Shown: one piece after another, positions 1-8,586 of the stretch
Layout: every line of letters begins with the position of its first letter
Position numbering within the stretch: position 1 is the first letter of the stretch
Notes under the pieces: model-generated
Told to the model about the DNA's origin: nothing
Database searches by the model: none
The model's input: the letters and a program-made list of their open reading frames with translations, nothing else
Program-made: the position numbers and the translations under genes
Assembly: GCA_019114945.1 (NCBI GenBank)
Contig: DXEN01000077.1
Span: 1-59,840 of the forward strand
Direction: 5' to 3'
Length of the DNA stretch: 59,840 bases
From: Candidatus Parabacteroides intestinigallinarum
GTDB taxonomy: Bacteria; Bacteroidota; Bacteroidia; Bacteroidales; Tannerellaceae

Positions 1-66
1 TAAGGATTTCAATTTGAAATCTTAAATCTGAAATTTAAAATCTGAAATTTAAAATCTGAAATTTGG
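1..66. repeat. AT-rich direct repeats (AAATCTGAAATTTA units)
   Basis: Three to four near-perfect copies of an 14-bp AT-rich unit, AAATCTGAAATTTA, lie immediately upstream of the riboswitch promoter. They belong to a broader set of short AT-rich intergenic repeats in this window (see 1541-1671, 16527-16638 and 21121-21208). No coding capacity is credible here. Confidence 0.7.
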
Positions 67-76
67 ATAAATCTAT

Positions 77-84
77 TATCTTCG
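77..84 (+). promoter_or_regulatory. Bacteroidetes-type -7 element ahead of the cobalamin riboswitch
   Basis: TATCTTCG matches the TAnnTTTG/TAnnTTCG -7 consensus of Bacteroidetes. The -33 element is weak (TCTG about 18 bp upstream). It would place the transcription start a few bases before the riboswitch aptamer. Confidence 0.5.
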
Positions 85-89
85 CGGTT

Positions 90-290
90 GAATCGGTTCC
101 GCGCGCGTCGTTCGGCGCCGCGGATTAAAAGGGAACCGGGTGGGAATCCCGGACAGTCCCGCTGCTGTGAAGCTCCGAGGAACACCTTGAGACAACTCTT
201 TCGCCACTGGTTTTTTTGAGTGACCGGGAAGGCATCGAGGTGGGAGTCAGTCAGAAGACCTGCCATTCGTTAGGAAAAGCCGCTTTTACT
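90..290 (+). promoter_or_regulatory. Cobalamin (adenosylcobalamin-class) riboswitch
   Basis: The conserved cobalamin aptamer blocks appear in order: CGGTTCC (94-100) pairing with GGGAACCG (131-138), then GGGAATCCCGGACAGTCCCG (about 142-161, B12 box region), GCTGTGAAGCTC, the GCCACTGG...GGGAAGGC arm (203-233), and AGTCAGAAGACCTGCC near 246-263, a close match to the family 3' motif. A likely expression platform follows, with the hairpin CCGCTT/AAGCGG and a GGGG...CCCC-GTTTTT stem near 361-381. In Bacteroidales such elements normally precede btuB-type receptors or cobalamin genes. Here the first downstream gene is a threonine aldolase. Confidence 0.92.
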
Positions 291-360
291 CGTGGGGATT
301 AGGGAAGCGGCCTCGTTACATTATCACCTGGGAAGGAGACATAAATTTGTTGTTAAAGGA

Positions 361-382
361 GGGGGACGAACGCCCCGTTTTT
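361..382 (+). terminator. Possible attenuator or terminator downstream of riboswitch
   Basis: A short GC-rich stem (GGGGG...GCCCC) is followed by GTTTTT, after the riboswitch and before the aldolase gene. The stem is only 4-5 bp, so it is a weak candidate. It could be the ligand-controlled terminator of the riboswitch or the end of a short orphan leader RNA. Confidence 0.35.
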
Positions 383-512
383 AAACTGGATGCTAAATGT
401 TCAATGCGTGTATCTCCGCCGAAGTGATTCGCCGGGGGTACATTTTTTTCGTGTCGCGCGCCCGTTCTCGCTTGAAATCCGTAATTTCGCGTGCGTTAAA
501 AATTTGATGGTT

Positions 513-1532
513 ATGAGAAGTTTCGCGAGTGACAACAATTCCGGCGTGCATCCCCGGATAATGGATGCGATTATCAAGGCGAATGACAATCACGCGGTAG
601 GGTATGGCGACGACCCGTGGACCGAGGCGGCTACCGCCAAGATACGGGAGGTGTTTGGCGAGGGCGCCGCGCCCTTCTTCCTTTTCAACGGCACGGGGGC
701 GAACTCCGTGGCCCTGCAAGCGGTGACCCGCCCCTTCAATAGCATCCTCTGCGCCGAGACCGCGCATATCAACGTGGACGAGTGCGGGGCGCCCGGACGC
801 CTGACGGGGTGCGCCCTGGTGACGATCCCGACACCCGACGGGAAGTTGACGCCGGAGCTGATCCGTCCGCGGCTGAAGAACTTCGGCGTGTGCCACCATT
901 CCCAGCCCAAGGCGGTGTATATCTCGCAAGTGTCCGAGCTGGGCACGGTCTACACCATCGACGAGGTGAGGGCCATCGCCGACCTGCTACACGCCCACGA
1001 TATGTACCTGCACATGGACGGGGCGCGCCTGGCGAACGCTTGCGCTTACTTGGGTTGCTCTATGCGCGCCGCGACCGTGGACGCGGGCGTGGACATCCTG
1101 AGCTTCGGCGGCACGAAGAACGGCATGATGATGGGCGAGGCGGTGGTGTCGTTCCGCCCGGAGATCACGGCGAACCTGCCCTTCTACCGCAAGCAATCCG
1201 CCCAATTGGCCTCGAAGCTGCGTTACCTATCCGCCCAGTTCATCCCCTACCTGACGGACGACCTCTGGCTGGAGAACGCCCGGAAGGCCAACGCCGCCGC
1301 GCTGAGGCTGGCGGAGGCGCTACGCCGCTATCCGGCCATCCGTTTCACGCAAAAGGTGGAGACGAACCAGCTCTTCTTCACGCTCCCCACGGAGGCGTTA
1401 CGGAAATTGCAGGAGCGTTATTTCTTCTATATGTGGGACGAGGACGCGAACGAGGCCCGCTTGGTGACCTCCTGGGACACGACGGACGAGGATATCGCCT
1501 CGATGGAGCGAACGCTGGAGGAAATTTTTTGA
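513..1532 (+). CDS. ltaE: Low-specificity L-threonine aldolase (PLP-dependent)
   Basis: This 339-residue enzyme should cleave L-threonine or allo-threonine to glycine and acetaldehyde in the cytoplasm. The PLP fold-type I core is clear: the MRSFASDNNSGVHP start typical of the family, DGARLAN (Asp169, Arg172, cofactor and substrate contacts) and the Schiff-base lysine Lys202 in GGTKNG. The length is normal. I chose the ATG at 513; the ATG at 507 is equally possible. The frame stays open back to 390, but that adds 41 residues without family similarity. A -7-like TAATTTCG at 482-489 supports a separate short-leader transcript. A cobalamin riboswitch lies upstream on the same strand with no gene between, so B12 control is possible but unproven. 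Confidence 0.9.
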   Translation: MRSFASDNNSGVHPRIMDAIIKANDNHAVGYGDDPWTEAATAKIREVFGEGAAPFFLFNGTGANSVALQAVTRPFNSILCAETAHINVDECGAPGRLTGCALVTIPTPDGKLTPELIRPRLKNFGVCHHSQPKAVYISQVSELGTVYTIDEVRAIADLLHAHDMYLHMDGARLANACAYLGCSMRAATVDAGVDILSFGGTKNGMMMGEAVVSFRPEITANLPFYRKQSAQLASKLRYLSAQFIPYLTDDLWLENARKANAAALRLAEALRRYPAIRFTQKVETNQLFFTLPTEALRKLQERYFFYMWDEDANEARLVTSWDTTDEDIASMERTLEEIF

Positions 1533-1540
1533 GTAATTAC

Positions 1541-1671
1541 GAATTATTTATGATTTATGATTTATTTCATGAGCTTGTAACTCATAACTCGTAAATCACA
1601 AATCATAAATGGAAAATAATAAATCACAAATCATAAATGGAAAATCATAAATCATAAATGGAAAATCATAA
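1541..1671. repeat. AT-rich inverted/tandem repeat (ATTTATGATTTAT / ATAAATCATAAAT)
   Basis: The stretch has ATTTATGATTTATGATTTAT-type units on the left and ATAAATCATAAATGGAAAAT-type units, three or more times, on the right. The two halves are complementary and could form a long AT hairpin. The same motif recurs at 16527-16638 and 21121-21208. It fills the gap between two same-strand genes. Confidence 0.75.
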
Positions 1672-2445
1672 ATGAAGAATTACATCATAGTTTTGCTCTT
1701 CCTTATCTGCTGGCCCGTCTGGGGGCAGGAGAAGGGCGACGCGGCGGGGGATACGCTCCGCCTCATGAGTTATAACATCCGCAACGGGCGGGGCATGGAC
1801 GACGCGACCGACCTGCGGCGCGTGGCGGAGGCCATCCGCGAGGCCCGGCCCGACGTGGTGGCCGTGCAGGAGGTGGATAGCGCCACCGAGCGGAGCGGGC
1901 GCGTGGACGTGTCGCGCTGGCTGGGCGAGCGCGTCTCGCTTTATCACACCTACGCCCCGGCCATCGAGTTCGAGGGCGGTAAGTATGGCGTGGCCGTGCT
2001 GAGCCGGGAGAAGCCTTTACGCGCTTACGCCAAGCCCTTGCCCGGACGGGAGGAGGCGCGCGTGTCGCTCTGGGTGGAGTTCGAGGGATATATCTTTTGT
2101 TGCACGCACCTCTCCCTGACCGAGGAGGACCGCGCGCGCTCCCTGCCCCTCTTGCGCGAGGAGGCGGCCCGGGCCGGCAAGCCCGTGTTCATCGCCGGGG
2201 ATTGGAACGATACGCCCGGCTCGCCTTTCATCCGGGCGCTGGGCGAGGATTTCCGCCTGCTGAACGATACAACGCGGGGCACCTATCCGGCCTCCGCTCC
2301 GGACCGGTGCATCGATTACATCGCGGGATACGCGGGCGAGGGCGAGCCTTTCACCGTCCTCTCGAGCGAGGTGCGCGACGAGCCCCTGGCCTCGGATCAT
2401 CGCCCCGTGGTGGTGGACGTGCGTATCGGGAAAAAAGCGAGATGA
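1672..2445 (+). CDS. Secreted endonuclease/exonuclease/phosphatase (EEP) family hydrolase
   Basis: A 257-residue protein with an N-terminal signal peptide (hydrophobic residues 4-18), so probably periplasmic or exported. The rest is one EEP domain: SYNIRNG (Asn near 35), QEVD with metal-binding Glu67, GDWND (Asp177, Asn179) and the terminal SDHRPV pair (Asp242-His243). All metal and catalytic positions of the DNase I-like fold are present, so it should be an active phosphodiesterase or phosphatase. The substrate (nucleic acid, sugar phosphate or sphingolipid) cannot be told from sequence. It sits alone between the aldolase and a convergent acetyltransferase, behind an AT-rich repeat. Confidence 0.85.
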   Translation: MKNYIIVLLFLICWPVWGQEKGDAAGDTLRLMSYNIRNGRGMDDATDLRRVAEAIREARPDVVAVQEVDSATERSGRVDVSRWLGERVSLYHTYAPAIEFEGGKYGVAVLSREKPLRAYAKPLPGREEARVSLWVEFEGYIFCCTHLSLTEEDRARSLPLLREEAARAGKPVFIAGDWNDTPGSPFIRALGEDFRLLNDTTRGTYPASAPDRCIDYIAGYAGEGEPFTVLSSEVRDEPLASDHRPVVVDVRIGKKAR

Positions 2446-2481
2446 CGATAAGCGTGGTGGGCAATCAGGTGTGAGAGGGCC

Positions 2482-2964
2482 TCAAAGCAGCATCTCGTAG
2501 TCCACCACGTCCAGCCAGCGTCCGAATTTCATCCCTACGCGCTCGAAGTGGGACACCTTCCGGAAGCCCAGCCGGGCGTGCAGGGCCACGCTCGCCTCGT
2601 TCTCCGCCGTGACGCAGGCTATCAGGGCCTTGTAGCCCCTCGCGCGGCATGCCTCGATGAGGCGCTCCATCAGCGCGCGCCCTATTCCCCGCCCCCTGTG
2701 CCGGGGCGCGAGGTATACCGTCGTCTCCAGCGTGTACCGGTAGGCGGCCCGTTCCTTCCAGGCGTGCGCGTAGCAATAGCCTATCACCTCGCCGCGCTCC
2801 TCGTACACGAGGTAGGGGTAGTCCGCCGCGATCGCGACGACGCGCGCCCGCATCTCCTCCTCGCTCAGCGGCTCGGTCTCGAACGTCTCCACGCCGCGCT
2901 CGATGTACTCGTTGTAGATTTCCACGATGGCCCGCGCGTCCCGCGGGGTTGCTTCCCTGATCAT
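2482..2964 (-). CDS. GNAT N-acetyltransferase, phosphinothricin/methionine sulfone acetyltransferase-like
   Basis: A 160-residue single-domain GNAT protein. The N-terminus MIREATPRDA and the region IYNEYIERGVETFETEPL resemble the PAT/MnaT subgroup (phosphinothricin, methionine sulfone or sulfoximine as substrates). The acetyl-CoA pyrophosphate loop is seen as RHRGRGIGRALM (about 89-100), followed by ENEASVALHARLGF. Length is normal for the family. It converges with the EEP hydrolase, and the gap is about 36 bp. The natural substrate in this organism is unknown. Confidence 0.85.
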   Translation of the reverse strand: MIREATPRDARAIVEIYNEYIERGVETFETEPLSEEEMRARVVAIAADYPYLVYEERGEVIGYCYAHAWKERAAYRYTLETTVYLAPRHRGRGIGRALMERLIEACRARGYKALIACVTAENEASVALHARLGFRKVSHFERVGMKFGRWLDVVDYEMLL

Positions 2965-3004
2965 ATATATCGTTCGTTTTTACGCGATGGTGAAAAAGAG
3001 AAAG

Positions 3005-3037
3005 AGCGCGTGCCAATCCTCGTTTTTGGCACGCGCT
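3005..3037 (-). terminator. Rho-independent terminator of the tRNA-Gln transcript
   Basis: A perfect 11-bp inverted repeat (AGCGCGTGCCA / TGGCACGCGCT) with an 11-base loop lies just after the tRNA 3' end on the minus strand. It is followed there by a T-rich run (CTCTTTCTCTTTTTC). Confidence 0.85.
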
Positions 3038-3044
3038 CCTCATG

Positions 3045-3115
3045 TTGTTCAACCAGGATTCGAACCTGGACAAACAGGACCAGAATCTGTTGTGCTACCA
3101 TTACACCATTGAACA
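3045..3115 (-). tRNA. tRNA-Gln (anticodon CUG), copy 2
   Basis: A complete 71-nt cloverleaf on the minus strand. The acceptor arms are TGTTCAA and TTGAACA, the T arm CCAGG-TTCGAAT-CCTGG, and the anticodon loop TTCTGGT gives CTG, reading CAG codons. The anticodon stem has one A.C mismatch at its base, shared with copy 1. CCA is not encoded. It lies downstream of copy 1 in a two-tRNA transcript and ends before a strong terminator. Confidence 0.93.
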
Positions 3116-3172
3116 ATAGCCGATTTTTGGTGGCGACCCTTCCTCTTTTCCTTCCCTTGCCGGGAAGAAGGG

Positions 3173-3243
3173 TTGTTCTACCTGGATTCGAACCAGGACA
3201 AACAGGACCAGAATCTGTTGTGCTACCATTACACCATAGAACA
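3173..3243 (-). tRNA. tRNA-Gln (anticodon CUG), copy 1
   Basis: A 71-nt tRNA on the minus strand, nearly identical to the copy at 3045-3115. The acceptor stem differs by a compensated base pair (TGTTCTA/TAGAACA against TGTTCAA/TTGAACA). The T arm is CCTGG/CCAGG, and the anticodon is again CTG. A TATCTTCG -7 element on the minus strand (3291-3298) lies about 50 bp upstream and probably drives both genes. Confidence 0.93.
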
Positions 3244-3290
3244 ATGCCTCCGCTCGCAAGAAAGAAGCCCTCTTCCTTCGTTCGCGTCCG

Positions 3291-3298
3291 CGAAGATA
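3291..3298 (-). promoter_or_regulatory. -7 element (TATCTTCG) for the tRNA-Gln pair
   Basis: Read on the minus strand, TATCTTCG matches the Bacteroidetes -7 consensus about 50 bp ahead of the first tRNA-Gln. No convincing -33 TTTG is visible. Confidence 0.5.
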
Positions 3299-3354
3299 CG
3301 CGCTTTATTCCATACCGGCAAATATTCTCGCTTCTTTTTTGAGATATACAAAAA

Positions 3355-4416
3355 TTACACCCCGAAATTCTCGCGGTAAAAATCGAGGGATTCCAGGATC
3401 GCGTCCTTGGGGACGGATTGGTTGATACGCACGTCGCCCACGTCGCCCAGGAGGGTGAAGCGGATGACGCCGCCCTCGTTCTTCTTGTCGTGGGTCATCA
3501 GCTCGTAGAGCGTGTCGTAATCGCCGCAATCGAACGGGAAGGGCGCGTAATACTCCTTGATATAGCGGACCACCTGGCTTAGCTTCTCCTTCGGGAAGCC
3601 GCACGAGCGGTGGGATAGGTAGAGCTCGCTCACGATGCCCGCCGCTACGGCGTGGCCGTGCGGGATGGGACGCCCCTCGCGGAAGGAGAGGCTTTCGTAG
3701 GCATGGCCCACCGTGTGCCCGAAGTTGAGCGCCTTGCGGATGCCCCGCTCCCGCGGGTCCTCGGCCACGACGCGCTCCTTCACCGCCACGGATTGCCCCA
3801 CGAGCTGGTTGAGGTAGGCGTAGTTCATCGTGTCGATATCGTAGAGCAACACCCGCGTGTAGTGCTCCATCGAGCTGATGAGCCCGTGCTTGATCATCTC
3901 GGCGTAGCCGGAGAGGATATTGTCGCGGTCGAGCGTGCCGAGGAACCGGCAATCGATGAACACGCGGAGGGGCGGGTAGAAGGCGCCTATCTCGTTCTTC
4001 AGCCCGTTGAAGTTGATACCGGTCTTGCCGCCTACCGCTGCGTCGACGGAGGCCATCAGGGTGGTGGGTATGTTCACGGTGCGGATGCCCCGCTTGAAGG
4101 TGGCCCCGGCGAAGCCCCCCAGGTCCGTCACCATGCCACCGCCCAGATTAACCAGCAGGGATTGGCGCGAGGCGCCCCCCTCGGACAGGTATGACCAAAT
4201 CCGCGCCAACGCCTCCAGGCTCTTATGGGTATCGCCCGCCTCGGTCGTGATGACCGGCGCCCCTTGGAGCGCCGGGATGCCGCTTATGGCCGGGTAGCAT
4301 TTCGCGCGCGTGTTCGTATCCGTGAGGATGAACACCTTATCGTAGGCGAGGGAGGCGAGGAACGTTCGTACCTCCGCCTCCAGGTTCTCGCAAATCACCA
4401 CTTGTCGCTCTTCCAT
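3355..4416 (-). CDS. aroB: 3-dehydroquinate synthase
   Basis: A 353-residue cytoplasmic enzyme of the shikimate pathway, converting DAHP to 3-dehydroquinate with NAD+ and a divalent metal. The diagnostic glycine-rich NAD segment NLGGGMVTDLGGFAGATF and the following PTTLMASVDAAVGGKTGIN are intact. Metal-ligand motifs are seen as GYAEMIKHG and NFGHTVGHAYE, and a third histidine lies in IPHGHAVAAG. Length is normal. It lies 15 bp downstream of alaS on the same strand and is likely co-transcribed with it. Confidence 0.97.
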   Translation of the reverse strand: MEERQVVICENLEAEVRTFLASLAYDKVFILTDTNTRAKCYPAISGIPALQGAPVITTEAGDTHKSLEALARIWSYLSEGGASRQSLLVNLGGGMVTDLGGFAGATFKRGIRTVNIPTTLMASVDAAVGGKTGINFNGLKNEIGAFYPPLRVFIDCRFLGTLDRDNILSGYAEMIKHGLISSMEHYTRVLLYDIDTMNYAYLNQLVGQSVAVKERVVAEDPRERGIRKALNFGHTVGHAYESLSFREGRPIPHGHAVAAGIVSELYLSHRSCGFPKEKLSQVVRYIKEYYAPFPFDCGDYDTLYELMTHDKKNEGGVIRFTLLGDVGDVRINQSVPKDAILESLDFYRENFGV

Positions 4417-4431
4417 CGTCGCTCCCGTTTT

Positions 4432-7053
4432 TTATTTGACACCCAGCGCCTCTTTCACGGCGCCCACCGCGATGGAGAGTCCCTCGATGTTCTTTCCGCC
4501 CGCCGTGGCGAAGTGGGGCTGGCCACCTCCGCCTCCTTGGATATGCTTGGCGGCCTCTTTCACGATCTTTCCCGCGTGGTGGCCCTCCTTTACCAGGTCG
4601 TCGCTCAGCATCAGCATGATGGAGCATTTCGCGTCCTCGACGATACCGGCCACGAAGACGAAGCTACCCGCGGTCTCGGCCTTGATCTGGAAGGCGACGT
4701 TCTTCATGGCGCCGGCGTTGCCCTTGCCGATGTATTGCATCACCCGGATGCCGTTGCTTTCCGTGGCTTTCGCCACGATCTCCTCCTTCAGGCGGGCGGA
4801 TTTCTCCTGGATGTAGTCCTCGATCTGTTTCTTCATCTCGGTGTTCTCCTCGATGGACTTACGCATGGCCTGCACCAAGTTTGGCATGTTGTTCATCAAC
4901 GAGCGCAACTCGCGTATCAGGTCCTGCTGGGCGAATACGAACTCCTCGGCGTTCTCGGCCGTGACCGCCTCGATACGTCGCACGCCCGCGGCGATGGAAC
5001 TCTCGCCCACGATGCGCAGGGAGCCTATCATGCCCGTGGCGGGGATGTGCGTGCCACCGCATAGCTCGATGGACGAGCCGTATTTCACGACGCGCACCTC
5101 GTCGCCGTATTTCTCGCCGAAGAGAGCCATGGCGCCCAGCGCCTTCGCCTCGGCGATCGGCATGTGCCGGTGCTCTTCCAATGGATAGTTGGCGCGGATT
5201 TTCTGGCCCACCAGCGTCTCGACGCGGCGTATCTCCTCGTCGGTCACTTTCTGGAAATGCGAGAAGTCGAAACGCAGGGAGTCCGGCGATACGTACGAGC
5301 CTTTCTGCTCGACGTGCTTGCCCAATACCTCGCGCAACGCCTCGTGCAAGAGGTGCGTGGCGGTATGGTTGCACTCGCACTGGACGCGTCTCTTCTCGTT
5401 GATTTTAGCGGTGAAAGTCGCGGTCACGTCCTTCGGGAGGGCCGTCACCAGATGCACGGGCAGGTTGTTCTCGCGCTTCGTGTCGATCACCTCCACGCGC
5501 TCGTCGTCGGCGATGAGCCACCCGGTGTCGCCCACCTGTCCACCCATCTCGGCGTAGAACGGGGTTCTCCCTAATACGATTTGGTAGAGCGTCTTATTCT
5601 TTTGCTTGATCTGGCGGTAGCGCAGGATCTCGGTCTCGCACTCGAACAGGTCGTAGCCCACGAAGGTGGATTCGCCCTCCCGGAGCGTGACCCAGTCGCC
5701 GGTCTCGATCGCCGCGGCGTTGCGGGCGCGCTCCTTTTGCTTTTGCATCTCCTTGTCGAACTCCTCGATATCGGCCTCCATACCGTTCTCGCGTAGGATC
5801 AGTTCGGTGAGGTCGAGGGGGAACCCGTAGGTATCGTAGAGGGTGAAGGCGTCCACGCCGCTCAGGACGTTCCGCCCGTCCGCCCTCGTCTCCTCCATCT
5901 TCTTGTCGAGGAGGCGGATACCCGTCTCCAGCGTGCGTAGGAAGGCGTCCTCCTCCTCCTTGATGACCTTCTCGATCAGCGTCTTTTGCGCGATGAGCTC
6001 CGGATAGGCGTCGCCCATGGTCTCGATCAGCGCGGGGAGCAATTTATACATGAAAGCCTCCTTCTGGCCGAGGAACGTATAGGCGTAGCGCACGGCGCGG
6101 CGCAGGATGCGGCGTATCACGTAGCCCGCCTTGGCGTTGGAGGGCAATTGCCCATCGGCGATGGAGAAGGCCACGGCGCGCAAGTGGTCGGCCACGACGC
6201 GCATCGCCACGTCGGTATCCTCCTCGCGGCCATATTCCTTGCCCGAGAGGCGGGCGATCTCCTGGATGATGCCTTGGAAGATATCGGTATCGTAATTGGA
6301 ATGCTTCCCTTGCAGGGCGCGCACCAGGCGTTCGAAGCCCATGCCGGTATCGATCACGTTCATCGAGAGTTTCTCCAGCGAGCCGTCGGCCTTGCGGTTG
6401 TATTGCATGAAGACGAGGTTCCAGATCTCGATGACCTGCGGGTCGTCTTTATTGACGAGCGCGCGGCCGGGCACTTTCGCCTTCTCCTCCGGCGTACGCG
6501 AGTCGAGGTGGATCTCCGAGCAGGGGCCGCAAGGTCCGGTGTCGCCCATCTCCCAGAAATTATCGTGCTTGTTCCCGTTGATGATATGGTCGGCGGGGAC
6601 GTGCTTGGCCCAGTAGGAGGCCGCCTCGTCGTCCCGCTCCAGGCCCTCCTCGGGCGAGCCCTCGAAGACGGTCACGTACAGGTCTGCCGGATCGAGGTGA
6701 AGGACATCGACCAAGTACTCCCACGCCATGTCGATGGCGCCCTCCTTGAAATAATCGCCGAAGCTCCAGTTGCCGAGCATCTCGAACATGGTGTGGTGGT
6801 AGGTATCGTGGCCTACCTCCTCCAGGTCGTTATGCTTGCCGCTCACGCGGAGGCACTTTTGCGAGTCGGCGCGCCGGCGCGGCTCGGGATCGCCGGTGCC
6901 CAGGATGATATCTTTCCATTGGTTCATACCGGCGTTCGTAAACATCAATGTCGGGTCGCCCTTCACGACCATCGGGGCGGACGGGACGATCTGGTGCCCC
7001 TTGGAGGCGAAGAAGCTTTTAAATGATTCACGGATTTCTTTTGCTGTCAACAT
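4432..7053 (-). CDS. alaS: Alanyl-tRNA synthetase
   Basis: An 873-residue class II synthetase charging tRNA-Ala. Domain order is standard: N-terminal aminoacylation core ([11 protein letters not shown], with [12 protein letters not shown] as motif 1 region), tRNA-recognition helices, editing domain with zinc ligands in [11 protein letters not shown] and the CGGTH segment, and the C-Ala domain with the glycine-rich [14 protein letters not shown] near the C-terminus. Nothing is missing. It is divergent from the M23 peptidase gene (about 90 bp between starts) and heads the alaS-aroB pair. Confidence 0.98.
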   Translation of the reverse strand: MLTAKEIRESFKSFFASKGHQIVPSAPMVVKGDPTLMFTNAGMNQWKDIILGTGDPEPRRRADSQKCLRVSGKHNDLEEVGHDTYHHTMFEMLGNWSFGDYFKEGAIDMAWEYLVDVLHLDPADLYVTVFEGSPEEGLERDDEAASYWAKHVPADHIINGNKHDNFWEMGDTGPCGPCSEIHLDSRTPEEKAKVPGRALVNKDDPQVIEIWNLVFMQYNRKADGSLEKLSMNVIDTGMGFERLVRALQGKHSNYDTDIFQGIIQEIARLSGKEYGREEDTDVAMRVVADHLRAVAFSIADGQLPSNAKAGYVIRRILRRAVRYAYTFLGQKEAFMYKLLPALIETMGDAYPELIAQKTLIEKVIKEEEDAFLRTLETGIRLLDKKMEETRADGRNVLSGVDAFTLYDTYGFPLDLTELILRENGMEADIEEFDKEMQKQKERARNAAAIETGDWVTLREGESTFVGYDLFECETEILRYRQIKQKNKTLYQIVLGRTPFYAEMGGQVGDTGWLIADDERVEVIDTKRENNLPVHLVTALPKDVTATFTAKINEKRRVQCECNHTATHLLHEALREVLGKHVEQKGSYVSPDSLRFDFSHFQKVTDEEIRRVETLVGQKIRANYPLEEHRHMPIAEAKALGAMALFGEKYGDEVRVVKYGSSIELCGGTHIPATGMIGSLRIVGESSIAAGVRRIEAVTAENAEEFVFAQQDLIRELRSLMNNMPNLVQAMRKSIEENTEMKKQIEDYIQEKSARLKEEIVAKATESNGIRVMQYIGKGNAGAMKNVAFQIKAETAGSFVFVAGIVEDAKCSIMLMLSDDLVKEGHHAGKIVKEAAKHIQGGGGGQPHFATAGGKNIEGLSIAVGAVKEALGVK

Positions 7054-7145
7054 AATCTATCTTACTTGTTCTCGTTAATATTCTGAAAAACAATTTGCAA
7101 AAGTACTGCAAATTATTATTTTCGCGTGCATCCCGCTAATAAAAA

Positions 7146-8135
7146 ATGCAGATGAAGCTTTTTAAAAGTCGCAAAACATATTATTTCTACAATCCGGGCA
7201 CGCTCAATTACGAGCGCGTCTACCCGTCGTCGAAGGACCGTTTCCTCACCGTGCTCCGCCATCTGAGCACGGGAATCGCGTTCGGCGTGGGCACGTTTCT
7301 CGCGATGATGTATCTGGTGGACTCGCCGATGGAGTCGCGCTTGCGCAAGGAGAATCATCTGTTGCAGACCCAATACGAGGTGCTCTCGTTGCGCCTGGAC
7401 GAGGCGCTGGAGGTGCTGGACGATATCCAGCGGCGCGACGAGAACCTGTACCGGACCATTTTCCAGGCGGAATCCATCCCGGAATCGGTGCGGAAGGCGG
7501 GCTTCGGGGGCACGAACCGCTACGAGCGCCTGATGAGCCTGCCCAACGCGGAGCTGGTGGTATCCACCACGGAGAAAATGGATATGCTCCGGAAGCAATT
7601 GTATATCCAATCCAACTCGCTGGAGGAGCTGATCGCCCTGGGGAAGAACCAGGAGGAGCGCGGCAAGTGCATCCCCGCCATCCAGCCCATCGCCAACAAG
7701 GACCTGCGCCGCACCGCCTCCGGCTACGGGATGCGTATCGACCCGATTTATCGTACGCCCCGTTTCCATTCCGGCATGGATTTCTCGGCGAAGGTGGGCA
7801 CGGAGATCTACGCCACGGGTAATGGCGTGGTGACGTTCGCGGCTTGGAAACAGGGCTATGGCAAGTGCTTGATTATCGACCATGGCTATGGCTATCAGAC
7901 GTTGTACGGGCATATGAACAAGTTCCGGAAACGGGTGGGGCAGAAGGTGACCCGTGGCGAGGTGATCGGCGAGGTGGGGAACACGGGGAAATCCACCGGG
8001 CCGCACTTGCATTACGAGGTAATCGTGCGGGGCCGGCACGATAACCCCTCGCGTTATTATTACATGGACCTGACCCCCGAGGAGTACGACCGTATGATCC
8101 AGATCGCGGAGAACCACGGGCAGGTGATGGATTGA
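7146..8135 (+). CDS. M23 family metallopeptidase (LytM/DipM-like murein endopeptidase) with membrane anchor
   Basis: A 329-residue envelope protein. A cytoplasmic N-terminus is followed by one transmembrane segment (about 42-58), a coiled-coil-like stretch (60-100) and a C-terminal M23 domain. The zinc ligands are present: His208 and Asp212 in HSGMD, and His289 in HLH (His287-His289), so it should be an active peptidoglycan peptidase rather than a degenerate EnvC-type activator. Two in-frame ATGs (7146, 7152) are equally good starts. It is divergent from alaS and followed 21 bp later by a MerR regulator; this order is common in Bacteroidales. Confidence 0.9.
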   Translation: MQMKLFKSRKTYYFYNPGTLNYERVYPSSKDRFLTVLRHLSTGIAFGVGTFLAMMYLVDSPMESRLRKENHLLQTQYEVLSLRLDEALEVLDDIQRRDENLYRTIFQAESIPESVRKAGFGGTNRYERLMSLPNAELVVSTTEKMDMLRKQLYIQSNSLEELIALGKNQEERGKCIPAIQPIANKDLRRTASGYGMRIDPIYRTPRFHSGMDFSAKVGTEIYATGNGVVTFAAWKQGYGKCLIIDHGYGYQTLYGHMNKFRKRVGQKVTRGEVIGEVGNTGKSTGPHLHYEVIVRGRHDNPSRYYYMDLTPEEYDRMIQIAENHGQVMD

Positions 8136-8156
8136 TTAAACCTTATATCGCGCGTT

Positions 8157-8513
8157 ATGGTACTGAAGAAGAACAGGGATCCCAAGCTTTATTTCTCGAT
8201 TAGCGAGGTGGCGCAGATGTTTGACATCAACGAGTCCACGCTCCGTTTCTGGGAGAAGGAATTCGATATCATCAACCCTCCGAAGACCAGCAAGGGCATC
8301 CGGTATTACCGGCAAGAGGATATTAACTCCGTGCGCCTTGTCTATCATCTGGTGAAAGAGCGGGGCCTGACGCTGGCGGGCGCCCGGCAAAAGCTCAAGG
8401 ACAATAAGGAGACCACCATCCGGCAGGAGGATATCGTGAACCGCCTGAAACAAATCCGGGAGGAATTGCGGGCGATGCGCGACGCGTTTGACGCTTTTGT
8501 CGCGAAAGTATGA
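8157..8513 (+). CDS. MerR family transcriptional regulator
   Basis: A 118-residue protein with a MerR-type winged helix-turn-helix at residues 12-80 (YFSISEVAQMFDINESTLRFWEKEF, then GIRYYRQEDI) and a short C-terminal coiled coil for dimerisation. There is no cysteine-rich effector domain, so metal sensing is unlikely. The effector and targets are unknown. It follows the M23 peptidase gene by 21 bp and is probably in the same transcript. Confidence 0.9.
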   Translation: MVLKKNRDPKLYFSISEVAQMFDINESTLRFWEKEFDIINPPKTSKGIRYYRQEDINSVRLVYHLVKERGLTLAGARQKLKDNKETTIRQEDIVNRLKQIREELRAMRDAFDAFVAKV

Positions 8514-8545
8514 TATTCTTGTTGCTTAAACCGAAACAAAACCGT

Positions 8546-8553
8546 ACCTTCGT
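8546..8553 (+). promoter_or_regulatory. -7 element (TACCTTCG) ahead of the DUF3127 gene
   Basis: TACCTTCG fits the Bacteroidetes -7 consensus and lies about 33 bp before the ATG at 8587, suggesting an independent promoter. Confidence 0.5.
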
Positions 8554-8586
8554 GTCCGATTAATCAACAATAATAGAATAGAGAAC

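Noticed and set aside
390-512. N-terminal extension of the threonine aldolase to the ATG at 390
   Set aside because: The extra 41 residues have no family similarity, and the conserved protein start MRSFASDN falls at 513.
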